Below are positions 19,107 through 29,113 of a stretch of 64,000 nt of DNA, piece after piece; the first letter of the stretch is position 1, and every line of letters begins with the position of its first letter. The notes beneath the pieces were generated by a model. The model was not told the origin of the DNA, did no database searches, and saw nothing but the letters and a program-made list of their open reading frames with translations. The DNA is from Mycobacterium sp. SMC-2 (GTDB lineage Bacteria; Actinomycetota; Actinomycetes; Mycobacteriales; Mycobacteriaceae): assembly GCF_025263485.1 (NCBI RefSeq), contig NZ_CP079863.1, forward strand, positions 1,736,001 to 1,800,000. Direction: 5' to 3'. The position numbers and the translations under genes are program-made.

Positions 19107-19141
19107 TTGCCGGGCCTACCCCGGGCTGGCCGACCTCAAAC

Positions 19142-19540
19142 TTAGACGTGCACGTCGCGCAGCCCGACGGCGAAGCGCAGGCCCGAGCAGTTGTAGCACC
19201 CCACGCACCCGACGCAGGCTTTGCAACCGAAGCAACCCAGGCACGCGACGCAACGCTGGCAGAAGGCGCACCCCAGACATGCGATGCTGCCGGCAACCGC
19301 GAGAGACATTGCGGTGACGATACTTCCGGCGACGGCCGCGCTGCCGGCCGTGCCGGCCGACCCGGCCACGGCGGTGCTGGCCACGGTGGCTACCGATCCG
19401 GCAACGCCGGCGCTGGCCACGGTGGCTACCGATCCCGCGACTCCGGCGCTGGCCACGGTGGCCACCGACCCGACTACGACTGTGGGTTCGGAAACGGCCG
19501 GGACGCTCTCGCCGTTAGTTGATGTGGCCACGCCCCTCAT
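19142..19540 (-). CDS. Cysteine-every-third-residue protein with 12-residue repeats
   Basis: A 132-residue protein of no known family. After about 24 residues come five 12-residue repeats, SVATVASAGVAG, SVATVASAGVAG, SVATVASTAVAG, SAGTAGSAAVAG, SIVTAMSLAVAG (residues 25-84). Then eleven cysteines occur at 88, 91, 94 and so on to 118, exactly every third residue (CLGCAFCQRCVACLGC and onward), and a short tail. Such spacing would suit a regular coil or a metal-thiolate cluster, and the Ala/Val/Ser repeats could form a beta or hydrophobic spacer. It lies 51 bases downstream of whiB3, on the same strand. The ATG at 19540 has a poor ribosome site and GTG 19531 is an alternative. The strict in-frame pattern argues that the frame is real; the function is unknown. 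Confidence 0.65.
   Translation of the reverse strand: MRGVATSTNGESVPAVSEPTVVVGSVATVASAGVAGSVATVASAGVAGSVATVASTAVAGSAGTAGSAAVAGSIVTAMSLAVAGSIACLGCAFCQRCVACLGCFGCKACVGCVGCYNCSGLRFAVGLRDVHV
19377..19484. repeat. Tandem 36-bp repeat, three units
   Basis: Units at 19377-19412, 19413-19448 and 19449-19484, each starting CTGGCCACGGTGG on the plus strand. The first two are nearly identical and the third diverges at its end. The unit is 12 codons, so copy number changes would keep the minus-strand reading frame. Weaker units continue to about 19317. Confidence 0.85.
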
Positions 19541-19591
19541 CTTGCGCCACGTTTTCGCTGCTGTCTCGCCCTTGCGGAGGCGGGGATCGTT

Positions 19592-19900
19592 CTAGGCCGA
19601 GCGGCGGATGCCGCGCGTGCGGCCGATGTCGCCCTTCAGCAGCATGTCGCGCTCGGATTCCGAGAGGCCGCCCCAAACCCCATAGGGCTCACCAACTTCC
19701 AGCGCGTGCGAACGGCACTCCTGGATCACCGGGCACTGGCGGCACATTTCTTTCGCGCGCTGCTCGCGCTGCATGCGGGCGCGGCCGCGCTCACCGTCGG
19801 GGTGGAAGAACATCGACGAGTCAACGCCGCGGCACAAGCCCTGCAGTTGCCAGTTCCAGATGTCGGCATTGGGTCCGGGTAGCTGCTCAGGCTGTGGCAT
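19592..19900 (-). CDS. whiB3: WhiB-family redox regulator WhiB3
   Basis: A 102-residue iron-sulfur transcription factor. Four cysteines ligate the 4Fe-4S cluster: Cys23, Cys53, Cys56 and Cys62 (CRQCPVIQEC). PYGVWGGLSESER (about residues 72-84) is the WhiB turn used to contact the housekeeping sigma factor, and the basic C-terminus GRTRGIRRSA binds DNA. The opening MPQPEQLPGPNADIWNWQ is that of WhiB3 rather than other WhiB proteins. In M. tuberculosis WhiB3 senses NO and redox state and controls complex lipid synthesis. Its position between groEL1 and the gene before sigD is conserved (Rv3416), although the accessory island now separates it from groEL1. Confidence 0.96.
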   Translation of the reverse strand: MPQPEQLPGPNADIWNWQLQGLCRGVDSSMFFHPDGERGRARMQREQRAKEMCRQCPVIQECRSHALEVGEPYGVWGGLSESERDMLLKGDIGRTRGIRRSA

Positions 19901-20254
19901 TGGTGTCTCCCTCTCTGCACGGCACGCCCACTAAGGTCAGGTTCGCGAAGCGATTGTGCGACTGAATTGAAGCGGCGTCACCGATGACTACCCGTCATGC
20001 GTAGACGTTAGGGCCGGCGGCGAATTTGCGTCAATAGCCACTTAGCCCGGCAAAGTATGTAATGGTTATAAAAGAATTAACGCCGCGTTCATCTGTCAAC
20101 CACTGGCGAAACACGCACAGTGCTACCAGGCGCTTGACGGATACGAAAGTTCGCAGTTCACGGGGTAGGAGAGGGTCGACAGCGATTAGTACAGGACCGC
20201 TTGTGATTAACAATTCGGTAACGCGAACAGCACAAACTGTTTACTGCCATCGCT
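19901..20254. promoter_or_regulatory. Divergent intergenic region upstream of whiB3
   Basis: About 350 bases between the divergent whiB3 and the gene at 20255. It is clearly lower in GC than the flanks, notably around GTTATAAAAGAATTAACG near 20066. No coding frame, tRNA or clear operator was recognised. It should contain the whiB3 promoter and that of the helical-repeat gene; exact elements cannot be placed by eye. Confidence 0.6.
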
Positions 20255-21073
20255 GTGATTGAAATGCGTCACACTTCTGTGATTGACCGGAAGTTGGCCG
20301 CCGCCGCCTTCGGCGACGAACCCGGTATGTGGCCGCTGCCGACGGCGGTCACACCCGAGCAGTTGTGGTTGCGCGCCGTCGCCGCGGGCGGGCAGGGCCG
20401 CTACGGCAGCGCCTATCGCGACCTGGCGACGCTGCGGCGCAGCGCCCCCGCGGGCCGGCTGGTCTCGCTGGCGCACAGCACGCAGGGATCGTTTCTGCGC
20501 CAACTTGGTTGGCACACATTGGCGCGCGGCTGGGACGGTCGCGCGCTGGCGGTCTCCGGCGCGGACCCCGAGGCGCGCGCCGACGCCCTCATCGGGCTGG
20601 CGGCCGACGCGCTGGGCGTCGGCCGCTTTGCTCTCGCGACGACGTTGTTGAGTCGCGCGGACTCGGTCCTGGCCGCCGGGCCGGTGCCCGACCGGCTGCC
20701 GGTGCGCCGTGGGTGGGTGGCCGCCGAGCTGGCGATGGCTCAGGGCGACGGCGAAATCGCCGTCCGCCATGCGAACGACGCGGCCGAGCTGGCGGGAGCC
20801 ATGGTCGTCCCGTCGGCGCGGCACGCGGTCAAGAGCGAGGTGGTGCTGGCGGCCGCACTGTGCGGCGCCGGATCCGTCGAGCGCGCCGGGGCGGTGGCGG
20901 AGGCGGCGCTGGAGGCCACCGGCCGGCTCGGGCTGGTCCCGCTTCGATGGGCGTTGGCGTGCTTGCTGATTGATCTCGGCAGCGTCACATTCTCGCCACA
21001 GCAACTGCGCGAAATTCGCGATGTCTGCGCAGGCCAAGTGCGGCGCGCCGGTGCGACGTGGCGTTCCGCTTGA
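20255..21073 (+). CDS. Hypothetical protein with helical repeats (Rv3415c type)
   Basis: A 272-residue protein rich in Ala, Leu and Arg with repeated helix pairs reminiscent of TPR modules: ALALAVSGADPEARADAL-like segments, LADALGVGRFALATTLLSRA, ELAMAQGDGEIAVRHANDAA and VVLAAALCGAGSVERAGAVA. No catalytic motif, signal peptide or membrane helix is evident. GTG 20255 is used; ATG 20264 three codons later is equally possible. It lies just upstream of sigD in the same direction, with 90 bases between, and keeps this place in M. tuberculosis (Rv3415c). A scaffold or protein-binding role is a guess from the repeats. Confidence 0.8.
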   Translation: MIEMRHTSVIDRKLAAAAFGDEPGMWPLPTAVTPEQLWLRAVAAGGQGRYGSAYRDLATLRRSAPAGRLVSLAHSTQGSFLRQLGWHTLARGWDGRALAVSGADPEARADALIGLAADALGVGRFALATTLLSRADSVLAAGPVPDRLPVRRGWVAAELAMAQGDGEIAVRHANDAAELAGAMVVPSARHAVKSEVVLAAALCGAGSVERAGAVAEAALEATGRLGLVPLRWALACLLIDLGSVTFSPQQLREIRDVCAGQVRRAGATWRSA

Positions 21074-21163
21074 AATGGCCTTGCGCCCGTTATTGTCATT
21101 TCGTTAGTTAGCCCGGTTAGCCCGCGATGTGTCCGGTTCGTAACGTTGGAGATACCGCCGTCG

Positions 21164-21739
21164 ATGACAATTCAAGGGGATCGTCTCGACGCCGTGGTGG
21201 CCAAAGCCGTGGCGGGGGACAGCAACGCACTACGGGAGGTGCTGGAGACCATCCGTCCGATTGTCGTGCGCTATTGCCGCGCGCGGGTCGGGACAGTCGA
21301 GCGGGGTGGTCTGTCGGCGGATGACGTGGCACAGGAGGTGTGCTTGGCAACTATCACGGCGTTGCCGCGTTACCGGGACCGCGGACGTCCCTTTCTCGCC
21401 TTTCTGTACGGCATAGCGGCACACAAGGTCGCGGACGCCCATCGCGCCGCCGGCCGCGATCTCTCCTATCCCACCGAGGTGATCCCCGAGCGTTGGTCGT
21501 CCGACGCGGGCCCGGAACAGCGGGCCATCGAGGCCGATTCGGTCAGCCGGATGAGCGAACTGCTCGAGATCCTGCCCGCCAAGCAGCGCGAGATCCTGAT
21601 CCTGCGCGTCGTCGTCGGCCTGTCCGCCGAGGAGACCGCGTCCGCCGTCGGCAGCACCACGGGAGCGGTCCGAGTGGCCCAGCACCGCGCGCTGTCCCGG
21701 CTGAAGTCCGAAATGATCGCGGCGGGTGACTGTGCCTGA
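21164..21739 (+). CDS. sigD: ECF sigma factor SigD
   Basis: An ECF-type sigma factor of 191 residues. Region 2 covers about residues 20-90 (YCRARVGTVERGG, LSADDVAQEVCLATITALPR, FLAFLYGIAAHKVADAHRAA). Region 4 is about 125-185 (LPAKQREILILRVVVGLSAE, ETASAVGSTTGAVRVAQHRALSRLK). The identity to SigD rests on the near-perfect match of region 2. ATG 21164 is used; an in-frame TTG at 21146 and conserved residues upstream of it (VTLEI) suggest the protein may start slightly earlier. The stop overlaps the anti-sigma gene by 14 bases, indicating coupled synthesis of sigma factor and inhibitor. In M. tuberculosis SigD controls stationary-phase genes. Confidence 0.94.
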   Translation: MTIQGDRLDAVVAKAVAGDSNALREVLETIRPIVVRYCRARVGTVERGGLSADDVAQEVCLATITALPRYRDRGRPFLAFLYGIAAHKVADAHRAAGRDLSYPTEVIPERWSSDAGPEQRAIEADSVSRMSELLEILPAKQREILILRVVVGLSAEETASAVGSTTGAVRVAQHRALSRLKSEMIAAGDCA

Positions 21740-22444
21740 ATCCCTGGACGAATTCGCCCGCACCGACCTGCTTCTCGACGCACTCGCCGAGCGTCGGCCG
21801 GTGCACGTCGGTGACCCCGACACGGACGCGATGGCCACCCTGCTGGAGGACTGGCGCGACAACTTGCGGTGGCCGCCGGCCAGCGCGCTGGTGTCGGCCG
21901 AAGAGGCCGTCACGGCCCTGCGCACCGGGTTGGCCGACCGTCGCCGCAGCCGTCGCGTCCTGGCGACGATCGGATCGGTCGCCGCGGCGCTGTTGGTGAT
22001 GAGCGGCTTCGGCGCCATGGTGGTCGAGGCCCGTCCCGGCACCACGCTGTACGGGCTGCACGCCATGTTCTTCGACCAGCCGCGGGTCAACGGGAAGAAT
22101 CAGGTCATGCTGTCCGCCAGGGCCGACCTGGCCAAGGTGCAGGAATCGATCGACCGGGGTGAATGGGACCAGGCCCGGAATCAACTGACCGAGGTGAGCA
22201 GCCTGGTCCAGTCGATCGACGACCCGGCCGCCAAACAGGAGCTGACGTATCAGCTGAAACTGTTGAACCTCAGGGTCGGCTCGCGCAACCCGAACGCGAC
22301 GCTGCCGCCCCCGGCGAACACGCCGTCAGCGTGGTCGACCCCGTCCGGGGCTTCGCCGAGCCCGTCGGTCGCGCCGTCGCCGAGTCAGTCGTGGAGCAGG
22401 CACCGGCATCACGGGCAGACGTCGGCGGTGACGCCGGACACGCC

Positions 22445-22448
<4 letters not shown>
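21726..22448 (+). CDS. rsdA: Anti-sigma-D factor RsdA
   Basis: A 240-residue membrane-anchored anti-sigma factor. The cytoplasmic N-terminal part (about 1-75: DEFARTDLLLDALAERRPVH, WRDNLRWPPASALVSAEEAV) binds SigD. One membrane helix follows (about 80-98, VLATIGSVAAALLVMSGFG), then an external domain with ARPGTTLYGLHAMFF and a proline/serine-rich tail. In M. tuberculosis RsdA is released by ClpXP-dependent degradation; it lacks a zinc-binding motif, as here. GTG 21726 or GTG 21732 can be the start, both inside the end of sigD. The tail is shorter than the roughly 300-residue M. tuberculosis protein. Its stop overlaps the convergent gene at 22445 by four bases. Confidence 0.9.
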
Positions 22449-24605
<2,157 letters not shown>

Positions 24606-24612
24606 GGCCGGC

Positions 24613-25740
24613 ATGGTCGAAATCGGCATGGGCCGCAACGCCCGGCGCACCTATGAGCTGAGCGAAGTCAGCATCGTGCCGTCGCGGCGCACCCGGTCGT
24701 CGCAGGACGTGTCCACCACCTGGCAGCTGGACGCCTACCGGTTCGAGATCCCGGTGGTGGCCCACCCGACCGACGCCCTGGTGTCGCCGGAGTTCGCCAT
24801 CGAGCTCGGCCGGCTGGGCGGGCTGGGTGTGCTCAACGGTGAGGGGCTGATCGGCCGGCACGCCGACGTGGAGGGCAAGATCGCCCAGCTCGTCGAGGCC
24901 GCCACCAAGGAGCCCGAACCGTCGGCGTCGATCCGGCTGCTGCAGGAACTGCACGCCGCGCCGCTCAACCCCGACCTGTTGGGATCCGCCGTCGCGCGCA
25001 TCCGGGAGGCCGGCGTGACCACGGCGGTGCGGGTCAGCCCGCAGAACGCCCAGGCGCTGACCCCGGTGCTGCTGCAGGCCGGCATCGACCTGCTGGTCAT
25101 CCAGGGCACGATCGTCTCCGCGGAACGGGTGGCCAGCGACGGCGAGCCGCTGAACCTGAAGACCTTCATCGCCGAGCTCGACATCCCGGTGGTGGCGGGT
25201 GGGGTGCAGGACCACCGCACCGCGCTGCACCTGATGCGCACCGGCGCCGCCGGCGTCATCGTCGGTTACGGCTCGACGAGGGGGGTGACGACGACCGACG
25301 AGGTGTTGGGCATCAGCGTGCCGATGGCCACCGCCATCGCCGACGCCGCCGCCGCGCGCCGCGAATACCTCGACGAGACCGGCGGCCGCTACGTGCACGT
25401 GCTGGCCGACGGCGACATCCACACCTCCGGCGAGCTGGCCAAGGCGATCGCCTGCGGGGCCGACGCCGTGGTGCTCGGCACCCCGCTCGCCGAGTCCGCC
25501 GAGGCGCTCGGCGGGGGCTGGTTCTGGCCGGCCGCCGCGGCGCACCCGTCGTTGCCCCGCGGGGCGTTGCTGCAGATCGCCCTCGGTGAGCGGCCGCCGC
25601 TGGAGCGGGTGCTGGGCGGGCCGTCCGACGACCCGTTCGGCTCCCTGAACCTGGTCGGTGGCCTGCGCCGATCGATGGCCAAGGCCGGCTATTGCGACCT
25701 CAAGGAGTTCCAGAAGGTCGGGCTGACCGTCGGGAGCTGA
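24613..25740 (+). CDS. guaB3: GuaB3, IMPDH/GMP reductase-family paralogue
   Basis: A 375-residue barrel enzyme of the IMPDH family, without CBS domains. It opens with VEIGMGRNARRTYELSEVSI and keeps the phosphate-binding GAAGVIVGYGS and GDIHTSGELAKAIACGADAV regions. The loop that carries the catalytic cysteine in IMPDH (GSICTTR) is not recognisable here; the corresponding section reads LVIQGTIVSAERVAS, so IMPDH activity is doubtful. M. tuberculosis GuaB3 (Rv3410c) likewise fails to replace GuaB2, and the reaction in mycobacteria is unsettled. ATG 24613 lies seven bases after guaB2, so the two are coexpressed. Confidence 0.94.
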   Translation: MVEIGMGRNARRTYELSEVSIVPSRRTRSSQDVSTTWQLDAYRFEIPVVAHPTDALVSPEFAIELGRLGGLGVLNGEGLIGRHADVEGKIAQLVEAATKEPEPSASIRLLQELHAAPLNPDLLGSAVARIREAGVTTAVRVSPQNAQALTPVLLQAGIDLLVIQGTIVSAERVASDGEPLNLKTFIAELDIPVVAGGVQDHRTALHLMRTGAAGVIVGYGSTRGVTTTDEVLGISVPMATAIADAAAARREYLDETGGRYVHVLADGDIHTSGELAKAIACGADAVVLGTPLAESAEALGGGWFWPAAAAHPSLPRGALLQIALGERPPLERVLGGPSDDPFGSLNLVGGLRRSMAKAGYCDLKEFQKVGLTVGS

Positions 25741-25793
25741 TCCCCGCCGGGGGCCGCTGGCTCGTTACCCGTGAGTAAGGCCATACTGGTGCG

Positions 25794-27536
25794 ATGAGGC
25801 CGGATTACGACGTCCTGATCATCGGTTCGGGTTTCGGGGGCAGTGTCAGCGCTCTGCGGCTGACCGAAAAGGGCTACCGCGTAGGCGTATTGGAGGCGGG
25901 GCGGCGCTTCGCCGACGAGGATTTCGCCGAGACGTCCTGGGACCTGCGCAAGTTCCTGTGGGCGCCGAAGCTGGGCTGCTACGGCATTCAGCGGATCCAC
26001 CCGCTGCGCAACGTGATGATCCTGGCCGGCGCCGGGGTGGGCGGCGGCTCCCTGAACTACGCCAACACGCTCTACGTGCCGCCGGAGCCGTTCTTCAAAG
26101 ACCGGCAGTGGTCGCACATCACCGACTGGCGCGACGAGTTGATGCCGCACTACGAGCAGGCGAAACGGATGCTAGGGGTGGTCACGAACCCGACCTTCAC
26201 CGACGCCGACCGCGTCCTGAAGGAAGTCGCCGACGAGATGGGCTGCGGTGACACCTTCGTGCCCACCCCGGTGGGCGTGTTCTTCGGCCCCGACGGCACC
26301 AAGACGCCCGGCAAGACGGTGCCGGACCCGTACTTCGGCGGCGCGGGACCGGAGCGCACCGGCTGCCTGGAGTGTGGTTGCTGCATGACGGGCTGTCGCT
26401 ACGGGGCCAAGAACACGCTGCTGAAGAACTACCTCGGCCTCGCGGAATCGGCTGGGGCGCAAGTCATTCCGATGACGACGGTCAAGGGTTTCCAGCAGCG
26501 CCCCGACGGGGTGTGGGAGGTCCGCACCGTGCGCACCGGAAGCTGGCTGCGCAGGGACCGGCGCACCTTCACGGCGACGCACCTGATCCTGGCGGCGGGC
26601 ACCTGGGGAACGCAGCACCTGCTGTTCAAGATGCGCGACAAGGGCAAGTTGCCGCGCCTGTCTGAGCGGCTGGGCGTGCTGACCCGCACCAACTCCGAGT
26701 CCATCGTCGGCGCCGGCAAGCTCGAGGTCGACCCGAACCTGGACCTGACGCACGGCGTAGCCATCACTTCGTCGATCCACCCGACCTCGGACACCCACGT
26801 CGAACCCTGTCGCTACGGCAAGGGATCCAACGCGATGGGTCTGCTGCAGACGCTGATGACCGACGGCACCGGCCCGGAGGGCACCGACGTGGCGCGCTGG
26901 AAGCAGCTGTTGGACCAGGCCCGCGAGGATCCGCGGCGCATGATGCGGATGCTCAACGTCCACCAGTGGAGCGAGCGCACCCTGATCGCGCTGGTCATGC
27001 AGCACCTGGACAACTCGATCACCACCTACACCAAGCGCGGGAAGCTGGGCATCCGCTGGTACACGAGCAAGCAGGGGCACGGGGACCCCAACCCGGCCTG
27101 GATCCCCGTCGGGAACAGGGTCACCCGGCGCATCGCCGAGAAGATCGACGGCGTTGCCGGCGGCACCTGGGGCGAGCTGTTCAACATCCCGCTGACCGCG
27201 CACTTCCTCGGCGGCGCGGCGATCGGCGACGGCCCCGAGCACGGCGTGATCGACCCCTACCACCGGGTGTACGGCTACCCCACGATGTTCGTGGTGGACG
27301 GCGCCGCGATCTCGGCGAACCTGGGCGTCAACCCGTCGCTGTCCATCACCGCGCAGGCCGAACGGGCCGCCTCGCTGTGGCCGAACAAGGGCCAAAGGGA
27401 TCAGCGCCCGGCGCAGGGGCAGCCGTACCGTCGGCTGGATCCGATCGCCCCGGAGCATCCGGTGGTGCCGGCCAGCGCACCGGGCGCGCTGCGCTGGTTG
27501 CCGATCGCCCCGGTGCGCTCGGCCGCCGACGCGTGA
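25794..27536 (+). CDS. choD: GMC-type oxidoreductase annotated as cholesterol oxidase ChoD
   Basis: A 580-residue flavoprotein of the glucose-methanol-choline oxidoreductase group. DVLIIGSGFGGSVSALRL (residues 4-21) is the FAD-binding Rossmann motif and VDGAAISANLGVNPSLSITA near residue 510 is the conserved C-terminal FAD segment. A cysteine cluster, GCLECGCCMTGC (about residues 190-201), resembles an iron-sulfur site and is unusual for GMC enzymes. M. tuberculosis ChoD (Rv3409c) is needed for virulence but is a poor cholesterol oxidase, so the substrate is uncertain. ATG 25794 is 53 bases after guaB3. The stop codon lies inside a family B repeat; vapBC47, next in M. tuberculosis, is absent. 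Confidence 0.93.
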   Translation: MRPDYDVLIIGSGFGGSVSALRLTEKGYRVGVLEAGRRFADEDFAETSWDLRKFLWAPKLGCYGIQRIHPLRNVMILAGAGVGGGSLNYANTLYVPPEPFFKDRQWSHITDWRDELMPHYEQAKRMLGVVTNPTFTDADRVLKEVADEMGCGDTFVPTPVGVFFGPDGTKTPGKTVPDPYFGGAGPERTGCLECGCCMTGCRYGAKNTLLKNYLGLAESAGAQVIPMTTVKGFQQRPDGVWEVRTVRTGSWLRRDRRTFTATHLILAAGTWGTQHLLFKMRDKGKLPRLSERLGVLTRTNSESIVGAGKLEVDPNLDLTHGVAITSSIHPTSDTHVEPCRYGKGSNAMGLLQTLMTDGTGPEGTDVARWKQLLDQAREDPRRMMRMLNVHQWSERTLIALVMQHLDNSITTYTKRGKLGIRWYTSKQGHGDPNPAWIPVGNRVTRRIAEKIDGVAGGTWGELFNIPLTAHFLGGAAIGDGPEHGVIDPYHRVYGYPTMFVVDGAAISANLGVNPSLSITAQAERAASLWPNKGQRDQRPAQGQPYRRLDPIAPEHPVVPASAPGALRWLPIAPVRSAADA

Positions 27537-27577
27537 CGACCGCGAGCGCGGCGTAGCCGGGCGATGCGGGTCGTCAC
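27533..27577. repeat. Dispersed repeat, family B, copy 3
   Basis: GTGACGACCGCGAGCGCGGC followed by GTAGCCGGGCGATGCGGGTC and GTCAC. The ends are a perfect nine-base inverted repeat, GTGACGACC (27533-27541) and GGTCGTCAC (27569-27577). The choD stop codon is inside the left end. It occupies almost the whole gap between convergent choD and the dioxygenase gene, so it may also act as a two-way terminator. Confidence 0.75.
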
Positions 27578-27588
27578 GTCGGCTGGGG

Positions 27589-28482
27589 TTAGCTCGCGAT
27601 CGCCTCGAGCGGGGCGCCGCTGACGACCCGGCTGCGCTGCCGGTGCACGTTGAAGGGCACGTCACCCATCAACGTGACGCGGTGCATCAGCCGGTGCTGG
27701 TCGTCGTAGTCGTCGATCGCCCGGTGCTGGGTGGCCCGGTTGTCCCAGATGGCGACGTCGCCCGGGGCCCAGTTCCAACGAATAGTGTTCTCCGGCATGG
27801 TGATTCGCCGTTGCAGCAATTCGAAGAGCACGGTCGATTCGTAGCTGTCCAGGCCGACGAACCCGCGCACGAAATCTCCCAACAGCAGCGTGCGCTCGCC
27901 GGTCTCCGGGTGCACGCGCACCACGGGGTGCTCGGTCCGGAAATCCGGCTTCTCGAAGGCCTGCCGGAACGCGCGCTGCGCGTCGGTCGATGCTTCGGGG
28001 GCGACGTAGTCATGGCGGTTGGTATGCAGCGCCCACAGGTCGTCGACGAGCCACGTGAGCGGCTCGGGCAGATCGTCGTAGGCGGCCGCGGTGTTGGTCC
28101 ACAGCGTCGACCCGCCATACCGGGGCAGGGTGACCGCACGCAGGATCGAGGCCGCCGGGTAGTTGGCGACGAACGTGACGTCGGTGTGCCAGCGGTTCGC
28201 CTTGCCGTACTCGGAGTTGATCGGCGTGATGACGGGCGCGTTCTTGGCGGCGAGCACCTCGGCGGCCGGGTGGCCGACGGGCGTGCCCAGCAGGCCGGCG
28301 AACGCCAGTTGCTGGTCGTCATCGAGGTGATGCTGGTGGCGGAGGAAGATCACCTTGTGGGCCAACAGCGCCTGGTGGATCCTCTCGATCGCCTCCGCGT
28401 CGAGGTCGCCGCCAAGGCGCACCCCGTCGACCCGGGCACCGATGCGGCTTCCCAGCTTCGTGACGGTTATCTGACCGGTCAT
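27589..28482 (-). CDS. Alpha-ketoglutarate-dependent alkylsulfatase/dioxygenase (Rv3406 type)
   Basis: A 297-residue TauD/TfdA-family Fe(II) dioxygenase. RWHTDVTF provides the HxD pair (about His99, Asp101) and [10 protein letters not shown] the distal histidine; [11 protein letters not shown] near the end binds 2-oxoglutarate. Rv3406 of M. tuberculosis cleaves alkyl sulfates such as 2-ethylhexyl sulfate to give an aldehyde and sulfate, a way to scavenge sulfur, and also inactivates carboxyquinoxaline drugs when overproduced. The ATG at 28482 faces the tetR-type gene at 28544, with a palindromic operator between. In M. tuberculosis loss of that regulator, Rv3405c, raises Rv3406, which fits this layout. 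Confidence 0.93.
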   Translation of the reverse strand: MTGQITVTKLGSRIGARVDGVRLGGDLDAEAIERIHQALLAHKVIFLRHQHHLDDDQQLAFAGLLGTPVGHPAAEVLAAKNAPVITPINSEYGKANRWHTDVTFVANYPAASILRAVTLPRYGGSTLWTNTAAAYDDLPEPLTWLVDDLWALHTNRHDYVAPEASTDAQRAFRQAFEKPDFRTEHPVVRVHPETGERTLLLGDFVRGFVGLDSYESTVLFELLQRRITMPENTIRWNWAPGDVAIWDNRATQHRAIDDYDDQHRLMHRVTLMGDVPFNVHRQRSRVVSGAPLEAIAS

Positions 28483-28508
28483 TTTTTCATCAATCCTCGT
28501 GAGACGGG

Positions 28509-28526
28509 TGTAGTCAATCGACTACA
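28509..28526. promoter_or_regulatory. Palindromic operator between the dioxygenase and its TetR regulator
   Basis: TGTAGTC-AATC-GACTACA, seven-base arms with a four-base centre, in the 61-base divergent gap. A weaker pair of half sites, GTAG and CTAC, continues at 28531-28551 into the start of the regulator gene. Expected to bind the TetR protein encoded at 28544. Confidence 0.82.
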
Positions 28527-28543
28527 TCAGGTAGTGTAGCCAC

Positions 28544-29110
28544 ATGACTACAGCGCCCGCAAGAGGCCGCGGGAAAATGCCCACCGGGCGGGCGGAGGTG
28601 GCCGCGGCGATCCTGGAGGCCGCGACCGACCTGTTCGCCGAGCGCGGCCCCGCCGCGACCTCGATCCGCGACATCGCCGCTCGGTCGAACGTCAACCACG
28701 GGCTGGTGTTTCGTCACTTCGGCACCAAGGACCAACTGGTGGGCGCGGTGCTCGATCACCTGGGCGCCGACCTGAGCGCCCTGCTGAGCTCCGAGCCGCC
28801 CGCCGACGTGCTGGACCGGGCCCTTGACCGGCAGATGCGCGTCATGGCCCGCACCGTGCTCGACGGGTATCCGGCGGGTCAGCTGCAGAAGCGCTTTCCC
28901 ACCATCGCGACGTTGCTCGAATGGGTGCGTCCGCTGCACGACGACGAGACCGATGCGCGGCTCGCCGTCGCCAATGCCCTTGCGCTGCAATTCGGTTGGC
29001 GGCTCTTCGCGCCGATCCTGCGCACCGCCACGGGGCTCGACGAGCTGACGGACGACGAGATACGGGCGGCCGCGCGGGCCGAGGTGGGGCGGATCCTCAA
29101 CCCCGGCTGA
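28544..29110 (+). CDS. TetR family repressor (Rv3405c type)
   Basis: A 188-residue TetR protein. The DNA-binding domain spans about residues 15-62 (VAAAILEATDLFAERGP-like helix 1, ATSIRDIAARSNVNHGLVFR recognition helices, HFGTKDQL). The C-terminal domain is of the type that follows in Rv3405c, with ALALQFGWRLFAPILRTATG. ATG 28544 lies 61 bases from the divergent dioxygenase gene. Inference: represses the dioxygenase and itself through the palindrome at 28509. The stop is only three bases from the convergent GH65 gene end at 29114. Confidence 0.92.
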   Translation: MTTAPARGRGKMPTGRAEVAAAILEAATDLFAERGPAATSIRDIAARSNVNHGLVFRHFGTKDQLVGAVLDHLGADLSALLSSEPPADVLDRALDRQMRVMARTVLDGYPAGQLQKRFPTIATLLEWVRPLHDDETDARLAVANALALQFGWRLFAPILRTATGLDELTDDEIRAAARAEVGRILNPG

Positions 29111-29113
29111 CGC

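Noticed and set aside
19377..19484. The 36-bp repeats as a CRISPR array
   Set aside because: Units are contiguous without spacers, diverge gradually and keep a reading frame; no cas genes are present.
19221..19595. A plus-strand 124-residue frame through the same repeats
   Set aside because: The strict cysteine periodicity exists only on the minus strand; the plus-strand translation (ALATVATDPATP repeats) has no structure beyond the repeat.
27537..27588. A remnant of vapBC47 between choD and the dioxygenase
   Set aside because: The gap is only about 50 bases and is filled by the family B repeat; no toxin or antitoxin sequence is visible.
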